Part shown: positions 1-7,326 of the stretch, piece after piece | Numbering within the stretch: the first letter of the stretch is position 1 | Layout: the number at the start of each line of letters is the position of its first letter | NCBI RefSeq assembly: GCF_029688925.1 | Contig: NZ_JARUKY010000019.1 | Span: 21,925 to 85,924 of the forward strand | DNA from: Evansella sp. AB-P1 | GTDB lineage: Bacteria > Bacillota > Bacilli > Bacillales > Salisediminibacteriaceae | DNA length: 64,000 bases | Reading direction: 5' to 3' | The notes under the pieces: model-generated | What the model was told of the DNA's origin: nothing | The model's database searches: none | The model's input: only the letters and a program-made list of their open reading frames with translations | Translations under genes and position numbers: made by a program

Positions 1-802
1 AAAGTAGCTTGTACTCTTTAACGGCGCGTAAAATACTTTCATCTACTTCCTCTACATGACCACAATTATTACAAAAAATCTGATGCATTTTAGTACCACC
101 AATTAAAATAACATGTAATGATCGGCAGGAAGCACACGAAATACCTTTTTTTATCGTTTCAAAACTGTACTTAGGGATATTTTCAAATGAAGGCCTTGAA
201 ATATGCATAGACTTCAGTTTTTCTGCTAGCTGCATGTGTCTTTGATTCGGCTTCACAGTTAATTTTTTCCCCAAGTCTTTCATAAACCGATTTAATTGTG
301 TTGGGAAGATAATTGGACTGTCTTTTGAAGAGTTATAGAGAGTAAATTCAGGGTGGATAAAAATGAGGTTAGATTGAATTTGTAGATTGGAGTTAATTCC
401 TTGCTGTTGCAGCAATTGCCGCAGTAATGTTTCACTTCGTTGCATTTGATGTAGTGGATTTGTGATAGCATTATTTGTTTTACAGAAGAACCATTCACCA
501 TTTTTAATATAGTAATCTCCTTCGAAAGTCTTTATTTCGAAAACGTAAATGGTGGAGGTTGAGAGGAGAACAGAATCTAGCTGGAATTGTGTATTGTTGT
601 GCTCAAGCAATAAATCATTTAAAACAAGACAATTCTCGTTTGGTACACTTTTGGCTAAAAGCTCATCGAATTGACATTCACCTTCAAACCCTTTTCTCAT
701 TTTCCAAAAATATTTCTTTTCTTTTTCTGTAAAGCTTACGCGACAGTTCAGTAAGTGCATTAATGTTAGTTCATGAGACATCATTCGAGATTTTATCTCC
801 AT
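1..802 (-). CDS. NERD-domain protein with C-terminal zinc finger (3' end beyond window)
   Basis: The frame runs from an ATG at 802 leftwards off the window edge, giving 267 visible residues. Residues 38-150 resemble a nuclease-related domain (NERD): a GFEGE-type start, a conserved QLDSVLLS segment near 74-81 and the FEIKTFEGDYY core near 88-98, which is the PD-(D/E)XK-like centre of the family. Two CxxC pairs (CASC near 223, CNNC near 244) look like a zinc ribbon. NERD proteins are presumed DNA-processing enzymes; no substrate is known, so function is inferred from the fold only. The Shine-Dalgarno is weak. The stop codon is not visible. The NERD assignment is fairly secure, the biological role unknown. 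Confidence 0.75.
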   Translation of the reverse strand, partial: MEIKSRMMSHELTLMHLLNCRVSFTEKEKKYFWKMRKGFEGECQFDELLAKSVPNENCLVLNDLLLEHNNTQFQLDSVLLSTSTIYVFEIKTFEGDYYIKNGEWFFCKTNNAITNPLHQMQRSETLLRQLLQQQGINSNLQIQSNLIFIHPEFTLYNSSKDSPIIFPTQLNRFMKDLGKKLTVKPNQRHMQLAEKLKSMHISRPSFENIPKYSFETIKKGISCASCRSLHVILIGGTKMHQIFCNNCGHVEEVDESILRAVKEYKLL

Positions 803-976
803 GGCAACACCCGCTTTCGATAAAATAATTCTATATATTACCATTTAATAGTATGCGATAATACAAATATTTACAAGCTGAATTTGTTAAAACCACAAAA
901 TAATTATCCTACACCAATCCTGTGCCTCAAAAAAACATGCTTACATCGGAATTTATATCTATCTATCACCGCAACC
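803..976. other. Intergenic AT-rich DNA
   Basis: Spacer between the NERD gene start and a tandem array. No convincing gene or promoter was identified here. Confidence 0.4.
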
Positions 977-1455
977 ACTGCAAACGTGAAAAAAAGATTT
1001 GCAGTAACATTGGAGCTGTCCCATCAGCCTGCAAAACTTGAAAATGACGTTTGCAGGAACATAGAACACTTCCTATACGCCTGCAAACGTGAAAAAAAGA
1101 TTTGCAGTCATATTGGAGCTATTCAATCATCCTGCAAACCTTGAAAGTGATGTTTGCAGGACCATAGAACACTTCCTATACGCCTGCAAATGAGAAAAAA
1201 AGATTTGCGGTCATATTGGAGCTATCCAATCAGCCTGCAAATGAGAAAAATTGATTTGCGGTAATATTGGCGCTATCCAATCAGCCTGCAAACGAGAAAA
1301 ATTGATTTGCGGTAACATTGGCGCTGTCCAATCAGCCTGCAAATAAGATAAATAGATTTGCGGTAACATTGGCGCTATCCAATCAGCCTGCAAACGAGAA
1401 AAATTGATTTGCGGTAACATAGAAGCACGCCAATCTACCTGCAAACCGTGAAAAC
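977..1455. repeat. 51-bp tandem repeat array, about 9.5 units, each with a small hairpin
   Basis: Consecutive units start near 977, 1027, 1078, 1130, 1181, 1233, 1284, 1335, 1386 and 1438 (partial). Each begins with CCTGCAAA and contains TTTGCAG or TTTGCGG about 13 bases later, so early units fold into a 7-bp hairpin (CTGCAAA/TTTGCAG). The rest of the unit reads roughly AACATTGGCGCTATCCAATC. Two units (1027 and 1130) are a distinct variant with AACACTTCCTATACG, so a two-unit block was duplicated. Because 51 is a multiple of three, spurious ORFs run through the array on both strands; there is no ribosome binding site and no sign of coding selection. Function unknown. Confidence 0.9.
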
Positions 1456-1585
1456 GATGAAATCATCGTCATCCAGTCTCCTAGACTTTCAAAGTGGAAA
1501 TTTTATGCTTTCTTATCATACAAAAAAGGACAAGTTTGAAGTGCAATCTCCCTTGTCCTACTCTTCCATTGTCCCCATCAATACC

Positions 1586-2056
1586 TCAAATAGTCTTTCC
1601 CTTTTTCTTTGCGTCTCCATCCAAACCTGAACCAATGGCTAATCCTATCGCAATTCCAATTGGTAAGCCCATGCCAACATTATCAAAAACAGCAATTCCA
1701 AAGACGAGACCGAGACTTGTGCCAAGAGCCATGTAAGTACTCAAATAGTGACCCTCAGCAACTAATTTATGTTGTTTCCGCAAATGTGAAATCATATCAT
1801 TTACTTTCCTCTTATGCTGTACAATATCTTCTTCATAAAGCTGATTACCCTTTTGTTTTTGACTAATGTCTTTAAGGTGATCTTCTAAAGCAGACAACTG
1901 AAGATTACACCCTTCACATTCAGTTGAAAATTCATCCATTTTTTTAATCATTCTTTCACACTTACTTAGAGCAAGTTTATTAGCAACTTTTTTATCAATA
2001 GAATGTTGAAGTTTTTTTAAAAGGCCGATGATTCTTTCCTTTCGCTGATTATCCAT
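1586..2056 (-). CDS. Coiled-coil protein with C-terminal glycine-zipper membrane segments
   Basis: 156 residues from ATG 2056 (a GTG one codon earlier is possible); GAGAGGTG lies 10-11 bases upstream. The first 100 residues are charged and helical, probably coiled coil, with a C-x-x-C pair (CEGC near 48-51). The last 50 residues hold two hydrophobic, glycine-rich segments (GTSLGLVFGIAVF and GLPIGIAIGLAIGSG) typical of a glycine-zipper membrane anchor, ending in a lysine-rich tail. No family with known function was recognised. It stands alone between the tandem array and a long intergenic region. Coding status is well supported by composition and length; the function is open. Confidence 0.7.
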   Translation of the reverse strand: MDNQRKERIIGLLKKLQHSIDKKVANKLALSKCERMIKKMDEFSTECEGCNLQLSALEDHLKDISQKQKGNQLYEEDIVQHKRKVNDMISHLRKQHKLVAEGHYLSTYMALGTSLGLVFGIAVFDNVGMGLPIGIAIGLAIGSGLDGDAKKKGKTI

Positions 2057-2460
2057 CACACTTGCACACCTCTCTTGGATACTGGATATAGTTCCCTTAA
2101 ACCGTTGTGCCGATGAAATAAATACTTATTTGTTATTACGAACGAAGCCATAAATAGTTTCACGGCTTCATACAAAACATCTTTTACGGGAAAAAATCAG
2201 CATACATACCTTCCACTTTTTTCACAAAAATCGAATGATGCTTATCCCCCCTGGTACATAAACTCAACATGATTAGCCATCATAATAATTACGTTCGTGT
2301 ATCCAACTGTATCCAACTGAAATAATTTTAAAGGAAGAATGGATCGTAGGAACACCGTGAATTCACATAATCATAAGAAAAGGGCTAGATTCCTGGAGCT
2401 AGACAACTTTCATAGCGTCCAAAATTTTATAAATTCTGCTTGTCTTTCAAACAACACGTC

Positions 2461-2543
2461 GTCTTTGTAAAGGAAAAATACAAAGACACTATTATGTCCT
2501 TTTAAAAAATTCAGTTAGGTATCTACTACCCAACTGAATTTTT
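2461..2543. terminator. Two hairpins in the 2057-2668 intergenic gap
   Basis: A perfect 9-bp inverted repeat (GTCTTTGTA / TACAAAGAC) spans 2461-2487. A second stem, AAAAATTCAGTT / AACTGAATTTTT, spans 2504-2543 with A and T tracts on both sides, so it can act as a bidirectional intrinsic terminator. No intact gene was seen in the rest of the 600-bp gap. Confidence 0.65.
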
Positions 2544-2668
2544 GATTCCCTCTTAATAAGATTGTTTTTAAAAAAGTGTAACTATTCAAACAGTTCAGTG
2601 CATATGCTCTATACAATATTATATACTTGTTGTTGTATAACCTTATCCTTTAAAGGAGGTGTAGTAGT

Positions 2669-2992
2669 TTGGACAATCTATTATTAAAGAAGGATTTAAC
2701 TGCAGAGCAGCTAGCTATGGTTCAAAGCGAATTGGAAAAAAGCCAGAAGAACAAAGTAGTTATGTATCTTTTATGGTGGTTTACCGGTTTTTTAGGTGGA
2801 CATCGCTTTTATATAGGCGATGTAGGTTATGGTATAGCTTTGTTATTTTTAGGTTGGCTTACATTATTTATTTGGCCTTTTCTTGATGTATTTTTTATTG
2901 GGAAGCGTTTAGAACAAAAGACAAATGAACTAGAAAATGAACTAATCAATAAAGTAATCAGATATACTAAAAAATCAGAAACTGTTTATTGA
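2669..2992 (+). CDS. TM2-domain membrane protein
   Basis: 107 residues, starting at TTG 2669 behind an excellent AAAGGAGGTG (2652-2661). After a charged N-terminal 30 residues come two hydrophobic helices separated by the TM2 signature: WWFTGFLGGHRFYIGDVGYG followed by LLFLGWLTLFIWPFLDVF. This GGHRFY...G pattern defines the TM2 family, small two-pass membrane proteins that often carry accessory cytosolic segments. The lysine/glutamate C-terminus is probably cytoplasmic. The biological role of bacterial TM2 proteins is not established. Family assignment is confident. Confidence 0.85.
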   Translation: MDNLLLKKDLTAEQLAMVQSELEKSQKNKVVMYLLWWFTGFLGGHRFYIGDVGYGIALLFLGWLTLFIWPFLDVFFIGKRLEQKTNELENELINKVIRYTKKSETVY

Positions 2993-3115
2993 TTATGAAT
3001 TAGATTCTCTTATTATTTTTTTAACTTTTGGAATCATAAATGTTTATCCTTTCCTACCAGAGTACTAGAACTAATTATAGTACTCTTTTTACTTTTTGCA
3101 TTACTCGGACGTCTC

Positions 3116-3769
3116 TTGCTCCCCTTTGCTTTAGATATGGGTAGTTTGTTTATCTCCGTCTTCATCCCAATTAGTGTAATTATTATTGGTGCAGATATTG
3201 TATCAACGGAGATATCAAACGGGACCATGAAAACATTATTACTTAGACCTCTTGGAAGAATAACCATTATTCTGTCAAAATGGCTTGCATTTTTTATAGC
3301 ATCTATTGGTGTTATGATTTTCTCTAATGTCTTAACATTTATCACTTCCTCGTTATTCTTAGGAATAGGAAATTGGAATGACCACATCGTTATTGGTTCA
3401 GATCAATTTACTAGTGTACCTCTATGGCAATTTATATTAATTAGCTATGGACTTAATTTTTTTATCGTTCTAGTACTAACAAGTGTTATCCTGTTCATCT
3501 CTGTACTCTTCCAAAAATCGATTGCTCTGTCCATTAATATGTCGATGGCAATGATTATTTTAGGATTAATCTTTAGTAATCTCCAATCCCAAATTACAAG
3601 TTTAAAATACATCTTTGTTTTACATTTGGACCTAATAGCACACCTTCATAATCAATTTGCAATACAAGACGCAACTCTTGTTTTTTCCGTAACGATACTG
3701 TTCATAACAGCATGTTTATCTTTAACTACATCATTCATTCTGTTCAAGAAAAGAGATATGTTAGTTTAA
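3116..3769 (+). pseudogene. ABC-2 type permease, N-terminally truncated
   Basis: The frame encodes about six transmembrane helices typical of an ABC-2 permease, including the family hallmark ISNGTMKTLLLRPLGR after the first external loop and a C-terminal FILFKKRDMLV. The cytoplasmic N-terminus and most of helix 1 are missing. The reading frame stays open upstream (a helix-1 remnant LIIVLFLLFALLGRLLL is readable from about 3071), but there is no ribosome binding site and no start codon of quality. No ATPase partner gene is next to it. It is most likely a decayed fragment of a drug or bacteriocin exporter permease rather than an expressed gene. Confidence 0.65.
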
Positions 3770-3871
3770 GAAAAGACATGCTTCGAGAAGTAAACCATTA
3801 GTTTGTATATTCCTACTGAAAGTCATCTCCACTTTTCTAAAGATGGAGATTTTTATTATGGTGCGTCCCCG

Positions 3872-4153
3872 TTACCTTTTCAATCCAAATATAATAAGAA
3901 ACACCCCTAGACCAACAATGATAAGTTTACTAAATGGTAATTTGTCTGACACACCAACAAGTCCAATGGTCATGGTAACAATTAAAATTATAGGTCCAAC
4001 TAGTGCCAATAGGGCATTTACTTGAAGTGCTTTTTCAACATTATTAAATTTCAACATGATAAATGCTGCTGTCATTTCAAACAGTCCAGATAGCAATCGC
4101 AATACAACCATTCCGATAATTGCATACTCTAAGGACGCAATCCAATTTTTCAT
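3872..4153 (-). CDS. yqhV: YqhV-like DUF2619 membrane protein
   Basis: 93 residues from ATG 4153, chosen because AGAGGTGG precedes it at good spacing; the frame extends 34 codons further upstream without any signal. Three transmembrane helices are visible with the family-typical core LRLLSGLFEMTAAFIMLKFN, NALLALVGPIILIVTMTIGL and IIVGLGVFLIIFGL. This matches my memory of Bacillus YqhV (DUF2619), a short protein of unknown function encoded near sporulation genes in B. subtilis; here the sporulation cluster is absent. Assignment by sequence pattern, moderately sure. Confidence 0.7.
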   Translation of the reverse strand: MKNWIASLEYAIIGMVVLRLLSGLFEMTAAFIMLKFNNVEKALQVNALLALVGPIILIVTMTIGLVGVSDKLPFSKLIIVGLGVFLIIFGLKR

Positions 4154-4348
4154 CCAACCACCTCTACTCTGTCCACTTGTTTCTAAACTATATGAATGGA
4201 CAAGGGGTATGATGATAGTTGATTGAGTAGTACATGAAGAAAATTTTAAGGGCATAAAGTGAATTTGGTAGTTGAAGGTGAGGGGGCGTGGGGTGGTTGT
4301 GAGACGGTGGGGGGTGGCAGTGGCGCGTTGGGTGGTTGCACGGCAAGT

Positions 4349-4432
4349 TGCTCATAGAATGTGGGTTTTTGCTCATAGAACTCCAATTCCTGCTCATAGA
4401 TTCGAATTTCGTGCTCTTAGAACGATAAAAGC
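4349..4432. repeat. Four 21-bp direct repeats with TGCTCATAGAA core
   Basis: TGCTCATAGAA recurs at 4349, 4370, 4391 (TGCTCATAGAT) and 4412 (TGCTCTTAGAA), exactly 21 bases apart, two helical turns. It follows a GT-rich stretch (4262-4340). An ORF across this region is repeat-derived and not credible. Confidence 0.7.
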
Positions 4433-4499
4433 TATGTAAATTAGCAAAATCAATGGCCATACTAGCGCCTTTTAAACGATCGTTTTAAAAGGTTTTATA

Positions 4500-4542
4500 A
4501 AAAACACTCTCAAACTTTGATAAAAAAGGTTGAGAGTGTTTA
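4500..4542. terminator. Intrinsic terminator
   Basis: Stem AACACTCTCAA / TTGAGAGTGTT with a short loop, flanked by A and T tracts. It sits between the repeat array and the 3' end of the frameshifted gene at 4600-4932, so it can terminate that minus-strand gene. Confidence 0.7.
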
Positions 4543-4599
4543 AGTTTTTAGTTACCCGTAGTTTTTTTAAAAGTATCACATTAATGAGGTTTTATGCAT

Positions 4600-4932
4600 T
4601 CAGAAGAAATGTAGCACACCAGATGCAAGTCCTCTCCCCTTTAATCCGGTTTGACGATACCTAACCTTTCGCAACTTCGCCATTAATACGGGAGCCTTCT
4701 CCAAAACGTTGAAGCTAAAATTGTTCCCTTCATAGAGATGATTAAAACTAATTAATCCCTTCGATTCTAGCTTTCTGATTTCATTACTTACTTCAGGAAA
4801 TTGACTTATATGGTCCTTATTTGATGACTTAATTAATTCCCATAAAACATTTTCTCTGACCTTTTAACGTATTCATTACACCATAAATCATCCGGTCCTC
4901 TTCAGGTAAACTGTCTACTTTTAATTTCATTT
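4600..4932 (-). pseudogene. Frameshifted small protein gene (about 110 codons)
   Basis: ATG 4932 is preceded by a good GGGGAGG. Translation runs MKLKVDSLPEEDRMIYGVMN, then the frame breaks at a TTAAAAGG run near 4860-4866. One base fewer there restores VRENVLWELIKSSNKDHISQ and the remainder to TGA 4600. The restored protein is hydrophilic, with a helix-rich middle and a basic C-terminus (LRKVRYRQTGLKGRG). I do not recognise the family; the N-terminal helix pattern could suit a regulator. A sequencing error in the A-run would give the same picture. Confidence 0.6.
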
Positions 4933-5203
4933 AAACCTCCCCTTTCATTTTCACTCTTTATTTGAAAATTCGATTCTATATAATGAAAATATTCGATATA
5001 TAGGTACAAATCCCTTCTTTATTTCGAAAAAATATTGTGATTTTTCCTATAAACTGTAAAATAAATCGAAACTATAATACGAAAGGCACGAAAACTGGAT
5101 AATACTTAAGTCCTTATACAAAATTAAAAGTAGATATTGTTCTATTAATAGAACAAATAAAAAAAGAAGATAATGGGATGAACTAAAAATGTGAAATAAA
5201 AAA

Positions 5204-5229
5204 GAGTAGCTATCACCTGACAGCTACTC
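5204..5229. terminator. Hairpin in the 4933-5634 gap
   Basis: GAGTAGC...GCTACTC stem preceded by an A-run. The surrounding gap also holds an imperfect ACCGCC...GGCGGT stem (5466-5517) and a degenerate REP2-like string near 5600-5622 (AGGGACCTTG inside a GTGG...CCAC frame). Confidence 0.5.
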
Positions 5230-5346
5230 AAAACTAATTCCACATATTAAATATATATCAAGTAAACTGGTTGCATTTTCAAGATGCACACCGCATCCAC
5301 AAACCTTTGGCATCAACTGGCGCTTTAAAGTTGTGCGCAACCTTAG

Positions 5347-5485
5347 TTAGTCCATTTTATCAATCCACTTTACAAATTTTTCTATCGTTTCCACATCTTC
5401 TATATAAGACATCATTAGGGAGTCGCCTTTGTTCAATTCATCAACTACTTTTTTAACGTCAGAAAAACCGCCCGTGTCACAGGAA
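5347..5485 (-). pseudogene. C-terminal fragment of an unrecognised protein
   Basis: On the minus strand an open frame of about 45 codons ends at a TAA at 5347 and reads like real protein: DVKKVVDELNKGDSLMM followed by an acidic helix and KWIDKMD. There is no start codon with a ribosome binding site and the frame loses protein character upstream, so it looks like the leftover 3' end of a deleted gene. The family is unknown. Confidence 0.35.
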
Positions 5486-5634
5486 TGCACTCAGCAGTCC
5501 CACTACATAGGCGGTGTTTAAATTTTTAAAATCATCAAAGTATTGAGAGATCGACTCTCTATTTCGACACAAACCGAGTGGTGCTTGCTATCTTTTCGTT
5601 CGGTGGCAGGGACCTTGCACCACAACTGTGGCTC

Positions 5635-6429
5635 CTACAGATGAATCACAACGTCGCCACTTTCACGTAGGTTTGCAACTATCGTTTGCAACACTTCATT
5701 TTCTTGTTGAGAAACTAATTCAGCTTCCAGATTCGGTCTTATTTCCTCGAATGTAGGTATGTCTAATTCGTCCGTATCCTCTCCGGCCATCATTTGCTCT
5801 TGCTGCGCCAAAAGATCATCATAAAATGCTTGTAATTCTTCTTCCGTTACCTGAATCTCACCAGCTTCACGGACAATCAACTGATCTATTTTCACCTGTG
5901 TTTCAATTTCGGCCATCACGTCTTCTTCATTCATGCCTTGTGCTTCTACCGCCATCAGAAACTCCTCTGCAGAATCCATCCCATTGTGAGAAGCAATTTC
6001 ATCTAACTTAGCTGCAATGTCATTCTCTGTAACGTCAAAATCACTACTATTAGCTTCCTGATCGAGCAACTCTGTACCTACCATATTTTCAATAACCCGC
6101 TGTTTTAAAGCAGATTGGTCTACCTCTTCTCCTGTCATTTGACCCTGCATAGCCATTTGCTGAAATTGGCCAACGTATGTAGCCTCAAAATCTTCTTTCA
6201 ATATTTCCTGACCGTTAACCTCTGCCACCACATCAGGAACTCCATCTAAATCAGGCTCTGGCATTTCCATCTCTATTTCTCCCATTGCCTCTTCATTATT
6301 TCCGGCAGGATCTCCATCCAAATTGTTACCTTCACCTTCATTTCCATTATTCACACCATTACATGCAGCAGTAATTGATACAACTGCAGCTAAGGATAAA
6401 CTTACAAACCATTTCTTATTCAAATTCAT
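5635..6429 (-). CDS. SurA-N domain lipoprotein (foldase-like, no parvulin domain)
   Basis: 264 residues from ATG 6429, selected over an upstream in-frame ATG (6474) because GAGAGGGG lies just before it and because it places a lipoprotein signal at the N-terminus (LSLAAVVSITAAC, lipobox cysteine near 23). A low-complexity acidic linker rich in N, G, E and M follows. Residues 70-250 match the SurA N-terminal chaperone domain: VVAEVNGQEILKEDFEATY at the start and repeated amphipathic helices after it. A PpiC/parvulin domain, found in PrsA, is absent. It is therefore likely an extracytoplasmic holdase anchored in the outer leaflet. It is a single-gene unit. Role inferred from the domain only. Confidence 0.8.
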   Translation of the reverse strand: MNLNKKWFVSLSLAAVVSITAACNGVNNGNEGEGNNLDGDPAGNNEEAMGEIEMEMPEPDLDGVPDVVAEVNGQEILKEDFEATYVGQFQQMAMQGQMTGEEVDQSALKQRVIENMVGTELLDQEANSSDFDVTENDIAAKLDEIASHNGMDSAEEFLMAVEAQGMNEEDVMAEIETQVKIDQLIVREAGEIQVTEEELQAFYDDLLAQQEQMMAGEDTDELDIPTFEEIRPNLEAELVSQQENEVLQTIVANLRESGDVVIHL

Positions 6430-6812
6430 CAAGCCCCTCTCTTTATATAACTTGGTGGCAATTCTAACATACATTATTTCCTTTTAAAAACCCGTTCTGG
6501 CTTTCTCAAGGAAATAAGGAACAATTATTCGATTGAATTGTAGAAAAATATGAAAAACTTCCCATAAACGGCATAACCTTAGTTTTATAAGAAACCCTAT
6601 CTCATCCCTTTCTGTGAGACAACCTCACATCCTCTTCCACACACTAAAGGTAGAATGTAAAAAAATGTGTAATTTCCTACTGAACAATGGAATTCCACCT
6701 AAAGTCATTTACTTAGCACCAACAATATCATTCCGCTTAATTGAATGTTTATCATCTACTTGTGATTGATGGGCTAATATCCTACAAATTTCTTCTACCC
6801 ATTGCACGAATA

Positions 6813-6950
6813 TAATGTTATACTAATCAAGCGATGAGCTAATTTGCATAAGACGAGATTGACGCGCCTTTAAGGCAATGCACAATGTGGAGTGCTGTCT
6901 CTCGCGGCAAAGCGAACAAAAAGACGCCACCAGGAGGCGTCTTTTTTTAT
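6813..6950 (+). ncRNA. Candidate small RNA with its own promoter and terminator
   Basis: An extended -10 element (TGTTATACT) lies near 6813-6822, and a strong terminator AAAGACGCC...GGCGTCTTTTTTT lies at 6919-6948. The roughly 120 bases between have no ORF and contain further pairing segments (GACGCGCC, GCAATGCAC, CTCGCGGC). The segment sits between the SurA-N gene and a REP1 element. I did not recognise an Rfam family; a promoter plus terminator without coding capacity is the only evidence. Confidence 0.4.
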
Positions 6951-6952
6951 TT

Positions 6953-7316
6953 GTGGGGACGGTTCTACTGAGTCACGGTTAGGTTAAAAACGCTGCTTCG
7001 TCAAATTCACTCTCCCCTTGAACGATACTTTTTTCAATCATTTTGAGGGAATACATTACAGCTATCCTGTCGTCCAGGACACATTATCACTACATAAGTT
7101 CTTTCTTTATTGACACACTATTTTATTTAATACAACCACCTTCGAAAAATCTTGGAGATACCTAGTATTCGTCGTTCAAAGCGCACCTATGACTCGCAAG
7201 AACCGTTACGAAGAAAACCCCTCCGCTACTAGCGAAGGGATTTCCATACATTAGTTTGACATCTTCATTATACCTTCAAGCATTTCCGACTCGCGAGAAC
7301 CGTCCCTATGTCACAC
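6953..7316. repeat. REP1 composite element
   Basis: Left core GGGGACGGTTCT at 6955-6966 and inverted right core GAGAACCGTCCC at 7295-7306, plus a degenerate right end near 7187-7203. The interior holds a stem CCCTCCGCTA / TAGCGAAGGG (7216-7243) followed on the minus strand by TTTTC, a plausible terminator for the pectate lyase gene that ends at 7327. Confidence 0.8.
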
Positions 7317-7326
7317 TGCCACTTTG

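Noticed and set aside
977..1455. CRISPR array
   Set aside because: The units are contiguous 51-bp tandem repeats without unique spacers and no cas genes are near.
4188..4460. Pro/His-rich ORF
   Set aside because: It translates a GT-rich stretch and the 21-bp repeats; no ribosome binding site.
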